From: Palaemon carinicauda
Taxonomy: Eukaryota; Arthropoda; Malacostraca; Decapoda; Palaemonidae
Assembly (NCBI RefSeq): GCF_036898095.1
Contig: NC_090739.1
Coordinates: 67,568,984-67,632,983, forward strand
Direction of reading: 5' to 3'
DNA: 64,000 nt
The notes under the pieces were generated by a model, which ran no database searches, was not told the DNA's origin, and saw nothing but the letters and a program-made list of their open reading frames with translations. Both the position numbers and the translations under genes were made by a program. Shown here piece by piece: positions 42,388-53,309 of this stretch; position 1 is the first letter of the stretch, and every line of letters starts with the position of its first letter.

Positions 42388-42792
42388 CTACCAGCCACTC
42401 CATCTCCACAACCCAATGTCTAATAGACCAAAAAAGGAGCTATCATGGTAATGAGGACGTTGGCCGAATCCCTGAATCTTTTCAGGACTCTGTCCAGGAT
42501 CTTGAATGGAGGAAAAGAGTACACATTTAGACCTTTCCAGTTCAGAAGAAAAGCGTCCAGTGCGACTGTTTCCTGGTCTGGTACTGGAGAGCAAAATACC
42601 GGAAACCTCTATGTCATTTGTGAGGCGAAGAGGTCTAACGAGTGTTGACCCCAAAATCATCCAAAGGTTGGTGCACACCTCGTGATGTAGGGTCCATTCT
42701 GCAGTAAGAACTTGCCTTCTGCTGAGAAGATCCCTTCTGACGTTATTCTCTTTTTCTATGAAGTGAGTAATCAGGGCTCCGTGAATGGCCAC
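42388..42792 (-). pseudogene. DIRS-1c RNase H / linker remnant
   Basis: Reads ALITHFIEKENNVRRDLLSR and AEWTLHHEVCTNLW, matching SLVTRFIQGDLNVLADCLSR and TEWTLHKDVCKRLW of DIRS-1a. The Asp of LADCLS is lost. Confidence 0.75.
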
Positions 42793-43180
42793 TAGATCTT
42801 TGATATTTATGTCATTTCCTCTGAGACTCTATCCAAGGATCCTTGTCGCAAATCGTATGTGTCAAACAGGGACGAAATCGACTTCTCTAGTTAAGACAGA
42901 CCAGACACATGAAGCGCGCTGTGTGCGCGAACTAAACCGTGTGCTGATTGCTGCGAGGGATCGTCAACCGTAGCCGGGTGACCACCAGGGGAAAGTCCTT
43001 GCGACATTTCCGGAGCGCCTTGAACGCGAACTGAATCGACTATCATCCCAAGAAAAATTAAATTCTGTGAGGGTGTTAGTTGAGATTTGGCCAGATTACC
43101 ATCAGACCTAACTGTTGCGTTAAGGGCATTAACCTTTGAAGAGCCTCCAGACACTTTACTTGTGATTCTGCTCTGAGTGG

Positions 43181-43931
43181 TCAGTAGTCCAGGTACAAAG
43201 AAGAAACCTTACTCCCTTTATGTGTACAATGGACTGATGTCCAGAACAGGTTTTCATCCCTCTCGAGTGTTTCGGAACTAGGAAAAGTATGATGTAAAGA
43301 CCCCTCCGATGAGGTGACCTCTACATTACTATGAATGAAGCTGACAGCATAAGGCTCACTTGTTCTTAAAGAGCTGCTGCCTTGTCTCCTGAGTGGACTG
43401 TTGTCAGCTCGGTTTGTTGACTTGAGAATCTGCGAGCTTGATCTCCAGTTGCAATCCTCTGAGGTCTTTTTAAGAACTCCTGCCATGAAAAGGGCGGAGA
43501 GTTCGATGGGGACATCCCTCCAGGCCTTAACCAAACAGGCAAACAGATGCATCTGAGCCTCGTTCCTAGGGTCTGTGGCTTCTGCGAGAGTTCCGAGAGT
43601 CCAGTCCATAAGGCTGAAGACTTTTATTTTCTAAAAGTTTACTTCAGCCGATGGTCTATTTCAAAATTGGACTACAAACTACGACTTGCTCATGGTTGAC
43701 CTGAGTGAGGAAAAGAAAAAGGAGGCCTTCCCTAGAACCTTCTCTTGGACGTCCATTGGTTGAGGGTTGAGAAAACTCTCTTAACCCATCTAGCCAGAAC
43801 CATTTTTTTTTTTTAGTAGACTGTAATGAATCCTGAGATTCGTCTTCTAATTCGGCTAATGGAACATCGATTCTCTGATTCGAATGATTAGGAGACAAAA
43901 CCTCGTCATTGTGACAGTTATTATCTTCCAA
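43181..43931 (-). pseudogene. DIRS-1c gag remnant
   Basis: 43609-43470 encodes MDWTLGTLAEATDPRNE and LSALFMAGVLKK, matching FLDWCLGALSRKISSADKD and LAASFTSGVLKK of DIRS-1a gag. Upstream fragments are low complexity. At about 43181 it runs almost directly into RNase H-side sequence, so a large deletion removed the gag end and most of RT. Confidence 0.7.
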
Positions 43932-44519
43932 AATAATTCATCTTGTCTGGAAGAAATCTCGTGAAGGATATCGTCCAGTTGCGAAGAAGTATCACGTTTA
44001 AGTTCGAGGGAGAGACAGGTTCTAGTGCTTCTAGCATAAGATCATCATGCTGTAAGGGAGCAACAACATCTGTAAACCCATGTGAGGGAAAATCTATGAA
44101 CGCATGCGTCCAGCATGTTGTATGACAACAGCGTGAAGCGAGGGAGCGTTAGTTGTGGGTTCAGAAAATCGCAAAGGAGAGATAAAAAACTTGTCTATCC
44201 TGTTGCGAGGACAAGTTCTGACCATATGAGTCCATCATGGGTCTAGCTTGAGACTGTTGCATGTTTCTCTGAGAGGTATCAGTCTAATGCATGAGTCCCG
44301 AATGCCGTGAGTTTGCCGCGAGCGGCGAGGAAACGCGTCCAGTCAATCGCAAAGAAGAGACAAATGTTTGTCTACGGTGACGTGTGACAAAACCTGACTG
44401 CATGCGTCTAGTATATGTCCTGCGTCCAGATTGCTGCGTCCGCCGTGGCATGTGTGTCTGCGTCTGCCGTGAGGGAGAGACCAGACTGCTGCATATCGTC
44501 AACTGTCGATACTTCTATG

Positions 44520-44965
44520 TATCGATTGTTGTGAGAGATCTCCCCCGAGAGACCAGACTGGCGTCTGCGTCTGCTGTGAAGGAGAGACCACACTGGTGTC
44601 TGCGACTGCCGTGAGGAAGAGACCAGACAGACTGCCGCATGCGTCCGTCCTAACGCTTGCCGCAAAGCGAGCTGATCACTGCGAGGGAGCGTTTCGCAGA
44701 GAGGTATCGTCAACTGTCGATACTTGTATGTATCGATTGTTGTGAGAGATCTATCCCGAGAGACCAGACTGGCGTCTGCGTCTGCCGTGAAGGAGAGACC
44801 CGACTGGTGTCTGCGTCTGCCGTGAAGGAAAGACCAGACTGGTGTCTGCGTCTGCCGTGAAGGAAAGACCAGACTGGTGTCTGCCGTGAAGGAAAGACCA
44901 GACTGGTGTCTGCGTCTGCCGTGAAGGAAAGACCAGATTGGTGTCTGCGACTGCCGTGAGGATGA
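44520..44965. repeat. 35-bp minisatellite inside the DIRS-1c gag region
   Basis: The unit begins GTGAAGGAAAGACCAGACTG and ends GGTGTCTGCGTCTGCC. Starts at 44787, 44822, 44857, 44886 (shortened) and 44921, with degenerate units from about 44520. A unit of 35 bp is not a multiple of three, so it shifts frame at each copy. Confidence 0.9.
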
Positions 44966-45689
44966 GACCAGACAGTCACATGACTCCGTCCTCACGCTTG
45001 CCGCAACGCAAGCTGATCACTGGGAGGGAGCGATGCTGAGTATCGGAGAACTATGCTGTCTGATACTATCGGAAGACCGTTTTCTTGGTCTATCGCTGTG
45101 TGCCCGAGAATCGTAAGCGTCAACAGAGACGAAATAGACGTCTTTAATTCTGACAAATCAGATACATAATGTGCGTCGTGTGGTTCAACTGAACTATGTA
45201 GTGATCGCTGAGAGGTATCGTCAACTGTCGATACTTCTAGTGCGCGATCTGAATCGTATTACGTGTATCGATTGTTGTGAGCTGAGCACCTTCTTTATCC
45301 GACGGACTATGCGTCTTACACAATTGTTTCGGTGCTGACACGTAGTCTTAGTCCGAAAGGAACACCTCCGGTGAACACAGTCACTGCAGGAGGGTTTATT
45401 AGGAGACATAAGTCTCTTGCGTGGTTTAGAACGTAGTCGATTTTTGCGTCCGATGAAGACGCATACATTTTTAACCTCGTTTTTACTATTAAGATGGAGC
45501 GATTTGTACATTGTTAACATGATCGTTCGAGGGGACGTTCGTTCGCTATCAAGGTCTGCCATATCCTTTTGCCTTTCGACTTTCCTTCTCCCAGGGGTTG
45601 GGGAGCATGGAAGAGGTCCCCGGCTGGGATTATGACGGACACGAACGAATGCACCCTCCACTGCACTGACACTGAATACTAGCACTTTT

Positions 45690-46082
45690 AATTATTTCAC
45701 ATTAGATCTAAATAGATCTACCCGTTACGAGAGATTATACTCTTTCGTCAAGGGCTAGAAAGAAAATACAATAGATTATATGATTAATATTAGTATTTTC
45801 AAAATCGAAATATAAAATAACGATACCAGTAATTGTGAAAACAAAAATCAAGTGACAAGAGTATTACTTATCGTTGCTTGACTGCATTGCGTCATTATAT
45901 GTGCCATTGAACACTAGGTCTTTAAACTATTTCACATTAGATCATAATAGATCTGCCCGTTGCGAGAGAATATTCTCTTTAGTCAAGGGCCAGAATGAAA
46001 ATACAATAGGATATATGAATAATATTAGTATTCTCAAAAGCGAAATATTAAATAACGATACAAGTATTGTGAAACAAAAATG
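45690..46082. repeat. Tandem duplication of about 235 bp in DIRS-1c 5' region
   Basis: 45690-45850 and 45925-46082 share TATTTCACATTAGATC, GATCT(A/G)CCCGTT(A/G)CGAGAGA and an ATTAATATTAGTATT-type block. Confidence 0.7.
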
Positions 46083-46834
46083 ATCTTTCAATATCGGACA
46101 TCTCTCTTAGTCGTACTACGAGCGTAAAATGACTGTACGCTCGAGAAAACTCTAAATCGAAAATTGACTAAGCGAAATATACTAATAGGACAAATATATA
46201 CTTGAAAATAATATATTTCCTTACATTATAAACATACATATGCTTAGAAAGCTAATATTTTAAAAATTTCTTGCAAGAAAGAAAATAATTCATAAAATGC
46301 GAGTTATACTAAACGGATTACGTCACATGACTGTGACTTCATAACCAAGGACTGAATTCCTACAAGTTTATCACATTCCGCTTTGCTAAGAGTTACGTTA
46401 CAAAATAGTAACATCACAATGTTTAATGTAGAAAATGTCTTCCTTCCATTATAACTTTAAGAGTTGTTCGTTAATAAAGTAGGGGGAAAAAATCTTTGAT
46501 CCCTCAATACAAGGAACGAAAAAAAATACATACATGCTCCCTGTTGATTACAGTGCGGGAAGAAAGAGCAGCTCAAAAGCTGGTCTAGCCCAACAACCAA
46601 AGTTTAACAACAGAAGAGCCATTACTAGGTCTGGACATCTTTGTATGAAATCAAGTTCACTTAAACTGTCCAAGTTGGACCCGCAAAAAAATTATCCTAT
46701 ATAAAATCTTCGATAGTTGAAAGGCAGCAAAAGCTATTAGCAATAATCAGACAAAAGGTACTTCACCAAATTGTAGAATAAAGTAATATATCCACGAAAA
46801 GAATTCCCGAGGTGTTGACACGATCAACGACAGA

Positions 46835-46990
46835 GAATTTCTGAAGATGTTGGGAATGGTTATAACCTACGAGTGATGGCGCTCATGTATGACCACCTAC
46901 TGTCATGGCGGCGATCGCCACGAATTTTGAATTTCTGTAGTGTCGCGTCGAAACGCGGGATTTAAGCTATATATATATGTAACTACCAGG
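46835..46990. repeat. DIRS-1c inverted terminal repeat, 5' side
   Basis: Reverse complement of 40759-40916 with a few mismatches. The outer end GGGAAGTTACATATTTAAAA is followed by family B sequence. Confidence 0.85.
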
Positions 46991-47010
46991 GAAGTTACAT
47001 ATTTAAAAAC

Positions 47011-47930
47011 AAAGAGCTGTGACTATGGCCCCTTAAAAACCATTTGGGTGTCAGAAGGAGAGGTAGTTTAATAGGGAGCCCTTTCCTTAAAACTACGACT
47101 AGCCTTCCTGGACTACTTCGAGTTCATCTTAAGAGAATCAGAGTTGAAAGACAAATCTGGACAAGGAAGAGGAGTAGGAGGATGATGAAGAACTCGTAGG
47201 ATTCTTCCTCTTACTAACCCACACCTCAGGGGGGAGTCAATACTGGGGCTATCATCACTGCCTGTGATCCTAGGGACCGGAATCACAGGCACAATGGGAG
47301 AAGGGGCCATGGGCCCTGGAATCACAGGCACAAGGGTCGGGGTGACGGGCACAAGGATCGGGGTGACGGGCACAGGGGTATGGGTGATGTGCACAGGGGT
47401 ACAGGTGGCAGATATAAGGATGATTGGATCAGGGGTGATAAAAAGGTGACACCAGGCACTGGAGGAACACACACAGACGATTTCGGCCCTGGAGCCGACT
47501 TACACCTAACCTTAGCGATGGCACCAACGTGCCAGTCTTTTCTCCCAACACTAGCAATGATGTCGTAGGGTGTGCCTTCACTGTCCTTTTGGAGTTGGGG
47601 ATTACAGGGGGCACCAACACTTGGGTAACTACCACTAAGTTATTAATCACTGTCGTCACCACGTTAGATGCTGGCACTAGGTACAACAGGGGAGATGTAG
47701 CCTGAGCCACTAGCCCCCTTATTAAAGTCATAGAGGTCCTACCTGCCAGGCCTAAGGAAGCCCAAGGATTCCTTAGGTGAAACTTGTCGGTGGCAGTCTT
47801 CACAGCAACAGAAGAGTGTACAGCCTCTGATTTTTGCAGTCATCACTGGGGGAACCCCACACGCCATTAAAACCTGGAAAAATTACTGACGTAGATCTGA
47901 GGCCTCCTAACTCCTCAACAAGTGCAGCCA
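47011..47930 (-). pseudogene. Gag-like remnant, probably the 5' continuation of family B copy 3b
   Basis: Minus frames read a Pro/Val/Thr-rich stretch (repeated PVPVTPI-type units from an imperfect tandem repeat at 47270-47400) preceded by NPWASLGLAGRTSM. The DNA just inside (GAGCTGTGACTATGGCCCC) resembles that at 34177-34195 (GAGCTGTGGCTCCGGTCCC), suggesting both flanks of the DIRS-1b/1c block belong to one interrupted gag region. Assignment is tentative. Confidence 0.4.
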
Positions 47931-48030
47931 TTCATAGTCCACAGATGGACAAAGGCCTCCGACAAGTCCTTATTTATGTCTGGGCTTTAGCCAGCCGCAT
48001 ACTCACCGAGAATCGAGCCAAGGGAGGATG
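47925..48030. repeat. Short dispersed repeat fragment
   Basis: Contains CATTCATAGTCCACAGATGG followed by ACAAAGGCCTCCGACAAGTC, which resembles 3' tails of arthropod LINEs with an ACAAAGGCCTC core. Too short for a firm family call. Confidence 0.4.
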
Positions 48031-48369
48031 AACAAAAGCAGAGGTAGCAATTGCACTTGATGAGGTTAAGAAAGAGGGGAACAACTTCCAGTAAAATTAC
48101 AGTTTCAACCATTATGGGGAAACTGGAATAAAAACATATTTGTTGCATCAGAAATAGTGTAGTTCCAACGGATTTAACGTTTATTTTGACCGCAAACCAT
48201 CCGATTAAGAGATTTACTATGTAATTGGAGTTAAAACAACAAGTTGTTCCAGAAAAATCAGTGTTTGTAACCATGTTTTTATTGTTTTTGTTTCATATTA
48301 TGTTGTAATGCAGAAAGACCCTACTTCATCCCAACAATTATGGGGGACACCAGGTGGGAACCGGGGTTT
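48031..48369. other. Intron 1 sequence with a dispersed G-rich motif
   Basis: At 48340-48380 a block GGGAACCGGGGTTTTGGGTG follows GGGGGACACCAGG. A close relative occurs at 52937-52978. No coding signal. Confidence 0.45.
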
Positions 48370-48715
48370 TGGGTGGGGGGGGGGGTCAAATTATATTTGC
48401 AAATGAATACTTATCCTTCCACCACCCCTCCCCCTATACCCCTACCTAGCCCTACCAGGGGGGGCTCTGCCCCCCCTGCGACCCCCCCATAAGGCCACAG
48501 TAATTTTCAGGGCACTACTGAACCTAATAAACCCACCTAACCTAGCCTAGGGGCCCTGTACCCCTACCTCGGCCCCCCCTTAAGGCCACAGTGATTTTCG
48601 GGACACTACCGAACCTAATACAACCACCTAACCTAGGGCCCTGTACCCCTACCTAGGCCTAGCCCCTGTGACCCCCCCCCCTTACGGCCACTACCTAACA
48701 CATCCATCAAACCAA
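48370..48715. repeat. C-rich tandem repeat, 91-103 bp unit, three copies
   Basis: AAGGCCACAGT(A/G)ATTTTC recurs at 48491 and 48582, with a diverged third at about 48685. Between are CCCTGTACCCCTACCT and CACCTAACCTAG blocks. Long C runs are present. Confidence 0.75.
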
Positions 48716-48807
48716 ATCCAAAGTGATGGTAGTGCTGTATACATCGTTATACTATCACCATTATAATATACTCTATAAGTTAATGAAGCTTACCTTAAAC
48801 TGTTGGT

Positions 48808-49047
48808 TCATAAAGATGTGCTGCTGCTTTGAGGAAAACGTGAAGCCGTTGCGAAGGTTCCTTGACATGCAGGACAATTTTTATTTTGTAAAATTAAATT
48901 GTGTCTCTGGCACAAATCCACTAGTTTTTCAATATTCCCCGAATAAGTTACAACAAATTCATTGTAAGTTAGGAAACAGTCAGGACAAGAAGATGGAATT
49001 TCAACTTCTTGTGCAACATGAGATGACGTACTTGCTATGGCCTCCAT
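48808..49047 (-). CDS. Small Cys-rich open frame, possible transposase N-terminal fragment
   Basis: 79 codons with two CPxC pairs: SSCPDCFLTYNEF and NKNCPACQGTF, linked by IEKLVDLCQRHNLIL. A helix reading LxxLCQxHxLIL followed by a CxxC ribbon recalls the N-terminus of ISXO2/Merlin-type transposases, but the DDE catalytic part is not seen nearby. It may be a transposon exon, a fragment or chance. It lies in POC1 intron 1 about 1 kb after exon 1. No clear splice donor was found at its end. Confidence 0.3.
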   Translation of the reverse strand: MEAIASTSSHVAQEVEIPSSCPDCFLTYNEFVVTYSGNIEKLVDLCQRHNLILQNKNCPACQGTFATASRFPQSSSTSL

Positions 49048-49088
49048 GTCTAAGAACGAAATGAAATGCCTGGGTAAGATAATGTATT

Positions 49089-49175
49089 GTCGCGCTGTGA
49101 TTGGCCAAACATGTATGAAGTCATAGTGGATAGGCGCTGTGATTGGCCAAACGTGTAAGACTTCATAGTGGACTA
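49089..49175. repeat. Tandem duplication carrying two inverted CCAAT boxes
   Basis: GCGCTGTGATTGGCCAAAC occurs at 49090 and 49132, followed each time by (A/G)TGTA..A..TTCATAGTGGA. Each unit has an ATTGGCCAA core. It lies in intron 1, about 0.9 kb downstream of the start codon. Confidence 0.75.
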
Positions 49176-49997
49176 GTTTGTTTGCGGATTATAGTGGTTA
49201 CAGGGCTCATTTGAGCAAAAACAAGACACAGTCAACAATAACAACAGACTTAGAAAAAATCTGGGAGGAAGACATGAGTAGCATGAGTTTGATCGTCGAT
49301 ATATAAAGAACTAGGCATTTGCGACAGATAATATTATACAGAAATACTACAAAAGACTTGCTTTACTCGGGAAAAATATTAATATAATAGATTTCCCATA
49401 ATGGTTGAAACTGTAACAATACCCAACTTCCTTAGTGTCTTCTTGGTTGTTGTCAAAACCAACTTCGGAGAAAGCTTAGGTCTCTTCGTCCCTTTCAAAG
49501 CATACGTCTGCTACTACACAGGAGGCCACGATCTACTCTCAGCCAACGGGGATAACTGTGAACAATCCTGCCCCCTAGATGAACAGTCTGTATCTACAGC
49601 CACTTTGGGTATAAACCGATTGTCGCGTCCACCCTTTCCCCAGCATGTATGAATCTCTTGCTTCACATCCATAATCATAAATAGCAACAGGCAACATTCA
49701 CTTTCTGCATAGGAAAAGAAAAAAATCAAAGCCTTTGGTTCAAGTGTGCATCAGTACATCCGTACTTGTTATGGCCAAAGACAAAAGTGAAAAGCTTCCA
49801 ACAGGTGGGAAGGGTGGAGCTACTTGCCCGTGCTTGCCACCTGTTGTCAAGTACCTTGTTAACGAATTCAATGCCCATATAAGCTCTGCTGAAGAAATTT
49901 CACTTTTATTCAAAAGGACAAAAAGTTTGTATAGGTGTATGAAATTCTTTTCAATCTTACAGAGAAGACAATAAAAAATATGGTAAATATACCATAC

Positions 49998-50152
49998 CTG
50001 TAAGCACGAACTTGCTGTTTGAAGTTCCACACCATTACTGTGTGGTCAAGAGAAGCAGAAACAATTTGCTTTCCATTAGGACTAAAGTTGAGAGCTGTCA
50101 CAACATCTCTGTGGCCTTTAAAATGACGTTCAAGACTTGGATCCTCGCTCAT
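49998..50152 (-). CDS. POC1: POC1-like centriolar WD40 protein, coding exon 1 (start and blade 1)
   Basis: Start codon at 50152; 155 bp encoding 51 residues plus two bases of an Arg codon. It begins [20 protein letters not shown], where the [14 protein letters not shown] segment is highly characteristic of animal POC1. The first blade follows, ending [14 protein letters not shown]. Donor GTATGG follows 49998. POC1 localises to centrioles and basal bodies and supports their stability and ciliogenesis. The frame continues through exons 2 and 3. Start choice is supported by family alignment and by the acceptor 20 bp upstream. Confidence 0.93.
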
Positions 50153-50172
50153 TTTGTATTTTTTGCGTCAAC
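50153..50172 (-). other. POC1: POC1 5'UTR part of exon, with upstream splice acceptor
   Basis: On the minus strand, TTTCATTTTCAG (acceptor ending at 50173) is followed by 20 bp of leader and the ATG. A pyrimidine-rich acceptor so close to the start implies at least one non-coding exon, and hence the promoter, further right. The matching donor was not identified. Confidence 0.6.
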
Positions 50173-50249
50173 CTGAAAATGAAATCTTGTCCATTACACA
50201 AAAATATCACTTTAATCTTGAAAATAAAAAGTAAAATGTAAAAAAATTG

Positions 50250-51780
50250 AGATTTAAAAAGTAATTTTTATTATTCCTAACTATACAAACTGAGATCTTT
50301 ATGTAGTTGAATAATAACAGAGAAGCTGGAATACGACAATAAAAACTCTCAACAAGGTGTCAACAACCAGCTGGTAGTGGGAAGGTGACAGGCCCCTGCT
50401 GGTTAATGAAAAACCACTTTGATAGCAGTTGGGATTTTTTAGGGGTTGGTGTTGGCAGGAAAGTATGAGTAAAGGACTCAGGTTTGCATAATTTGAAAAA
50501 AACAAAACAAATTACAGTATATTAAAACACTTGTCATTTATTCCTATACAAATACAAACCACCGTCTTTTACATAGATGACTCATGCTTAGGTGGGAGGA
50601 AGTTCCGGTTCTATAGCTGGCAGAAAACATTAACCCCAAAACTTAAAAACTCATGCATCTGCAATGCTAAAAGAGTTAGGGTTTCTACCACCACTTGTAC
50701 CAGTGGTTTAGTAATACTAGCGGGTTCATGGCCCTGGCTTCAAATATTGTTCTCAACCAAAACTCTGTGTACCATAGACATGGTATAGATATGTGATGGG
50801 TTTGCCTGGTAACGTCGCACCCTTTCCAAAAGTGTGGAGAAAGGACTCTTCTGTACTTAGGTATGGAACAGCCACATGCTGGGTGGGGCTTACCTATTAA
50901 CCAGATCGAGTCTAGCTGGAGAGACTCTCTGAGGCTGTGCCCCAAGAGAGGGGATCATTGAAAGATAAGAAAGGCCGGCCATTTCTAATTTCATCCCAGT
51001 CTTACATGTAACCCTTGCCCTTGATCGGAAGTTGATGGTTCTGTAAGAGAACACAAGGTAGCTATACCACTTACTGTGCAGCTACAACAGGCCCCAAAGA
51101 GAAAATATCTAGGGACCTGTGAGTCACATCCCACAGATAATGATCAGTAAACGTCTGACATTTCCATGTGCCTGCGTTATCTTTTCTTTCGCCCTCCCTG
51201 GGCTGATGAAAAGATGCTGCAACTGACGTTTAACAGCAGTCGTATGGTTGAGATACCACCTCAGTGCTCTCACAGGACACAATAACAGCTAATCAGGATC
51301 ATCGGTTACCTTTTTGGGACTCGTGGTCTGGAAAGATAGACACCTGGAATCAGGTATCGATAGATTTGTTATCCTTGCTACAAACTCAGGAACGAAGGAG
51401 AGCCATACCTGCCTCCACCCCCTTAAATGGGTAATGTTGAAAGAGAAACCACGAAGTTCACCGACTCATTTACCCAAGGCTAAAGCAAGCAGGAAAACCA
51501 TTTTAAGAGTAAGATCCGTATCTGAAGCTAGCCTCAACAGTTCATAGCGTGCCCCCTTCAAGGAACATAAAACCTTGACGTTCCAGGATGATGGTCTCAC
51601 TTCAACTGAAGAGCAGGTTTGCTTAAAGCTTTATATGAGCATAGATATTTCCTCTAAGAAAAAAATATCTACGTCCTTTAGTTTAAAGACTTGGCTTAAG
51701 GCTGAGTGATGGCTTTTCACCACTGTAATGAACAGTTTCTTATTGAAGAGGAAAAGTAAAAGTTGGCGATTAATAGTACA
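50250..51780 (-). mobile_element. Family B DIRS-like element, copy 4: recombinase remnant and 3' terminus
   Basis: 51760-51140 in minus frames gives VGELRGFSFNITHLRGW, ITNLSIPDSRCLSF and LLLCPVRALRWYLNHT, matching VGELRGLSYDISHSRGW and LLLCPVRSLRYYLKRT at 10228-10611. The 3' terminus is at 50260-50420, with ICR-like inverted sequence at about 50480-50580. Stops and frameshifts make it dead. It lies just upstream of POC1 coding exon 1, probably in a 5'UTR intron. Confidence 0.7.
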
Positions 51781-51867
51781 GTACAGGTATGAAGTTAGTC
51801 TAAAATTTATGAAATATCATGATTTAGTGTTACCTTGCCAACTGTAAAGCCATTTTGGAAGCAAATA

Positions 51868-52050
51868 GTCTTAGGGTTAAGGATACAGAAGTCTAAGGGG
51901 GTCGTAGCCCTGCCAGTAGGCAAGTAGGTAAGGATAAAGAAGTCTAGGGGGTGTAGCCTAGGTGAGTAAGTATGAGTAGGTAGGATACAGCAGTGTAAGG
52001 GGGGGGGGAGAGATAGGTAAGGATACAAGCAGTCTATGGGAGTTCACAGG
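51868..52050. repeat. Degenerate minisatellite, about 60-bp unit
   Basis: GGATA(C/A)A(G/A)(A/C)AGTCTA(A/G)GGGGGT-type units recur three to four times, with TAGGTAAGGATA spacers. Confidence 0.6.
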
Positions 52051-53215
52051 GAGAGAAACCCCCGCCACAGGAGGTATGGATACGGCTTCTAGGTTAGGTT
52101 AGGTAAGGAACTTTAGGTTAGGGAGTGTTCTTGAGTTTGTTTTCTTTATAAAATTTGATTTTTTAGTCATAACTTTTAAAATTTTGACACTTTGACATCA
52201 CTTCCATGCTACATATATTTTTTCAACTAGTAGTACTTTTCCATTTATTATGTTTTTCTGGCCATTATTATTGATGCAAATCACTCATTTTTTTGTCATT
52301 TCCCCAAACAAAAACCATGGTTTCTCAATGGGGTCTCCCATAATCATTCTCATATAATGGGGTCCAAAATCTAATATAACAGGTGATTTTCCCCAGTAAT
52401 CATGGATGGCCAGAAATGCACAAAACACAGGAGAGCAAGTAGGAAAGTATAAGGTTCATGAACTTGGCTAGATTAAAGTATATATTTATCATATGAAGTG
52501 TACTTTTCATAGTCTTCGACATTGGGTTATTCAGACCATTCATTTTAATAACAAAATGAATGGCGGACGCAGTATTAAGTAATTCTTTTGTATGCAAGTA
52601 CCTTCCTTTCATTTGCAGAGCCTTTCTAGAATGAATAATGTTGGGACAATCATTAACAAGTGAATCTATAGCCTAATTTCATATACAGTACATTACATAC
52701 AACGTCATACACAAAAATATGTATTTCGTGATTTTCAGAAGGATATCACTAGCTTTGGAGACCTGTCTCAACTAACTAAAAAGACTCGGTTTCATTGTAT
52801 ATTATTACATCTCAATGTATCCTAGTATTCCAACTACTTTTTCTTATAGGAAAAATTACGCTCCCTTCGAAAATAACACTCGTTCCCGTCGCAAATGAAT
52901 AGTTACAGAAATATATATACATCTATATCCGCCGATAATGGGGGACCCCCAGTGGGAACTCGGGGTTTTGGGTGGGGAAAACATACTGGGGAATCGATAT
53001 ATAACCGTAATTCAGTCCTTTTCTTCTCTATACATTTCTTTCTGGTATTTATTATAACCGTAGAAAAAGACAAATCAGTATACCTGGATATATTTGGGAG
53101 GAGCCGTTTCAAAGGTTATTTCTTGTAGTAGTAATACAGTAACCAGTGCTGCCAACGCCTGATGTAGATTAAATGTTATCATTCCATACCTGATGTAGAT
53201 CAAATGTTAGCGTTT
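52051..53215. other. Upstream region with TTAGG-like motif and a dispersed G-rich block
   Basis: A short GGTTAGGTTAGG run near 52085. At 52937-52978 GGGAACTCGGGGTTTTGGGT matches 48350-48378. No gene recognised. Confidence 0.4.
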
Positions 53216-53309
53216 CATGCTAACATTAGCACCCATTTGTTCGTTTGTTCGTTCGCCCCACCTTCCGTCCTTCGTTTCTCTCCATTATTACTCTTTTTAT
53301 TACCGTATT

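Larger units (their letters stand above)
40738..47010 (-). mobile_element. Decayed DIRS element of a sister subfamily, DIRS-1c
   Basis: Terminal repeats (40759-40916 and 46835-46990) start CTGGTAGTTACATATATATA rather than the GGTGAATATATAAT of 1a/1b, but the arrangement and internal proteins are related. Remnants in minus order: gag 43931-43181, RNase H 42792-42388, recombinase about 42340-41560. Most of RT is deleted. The ICR at 40965-41060 predicts an outer left end found not here but at 34207-34245, on the far side of DIRS-1b. Confidence 0.82.

Noticed and set aside
44408..44995. Repetitive Ser/Gln/Arg frames
   Set aside because: Translation of a 35-bp minisatellite in a dead gag; frames shift from unit to unit.
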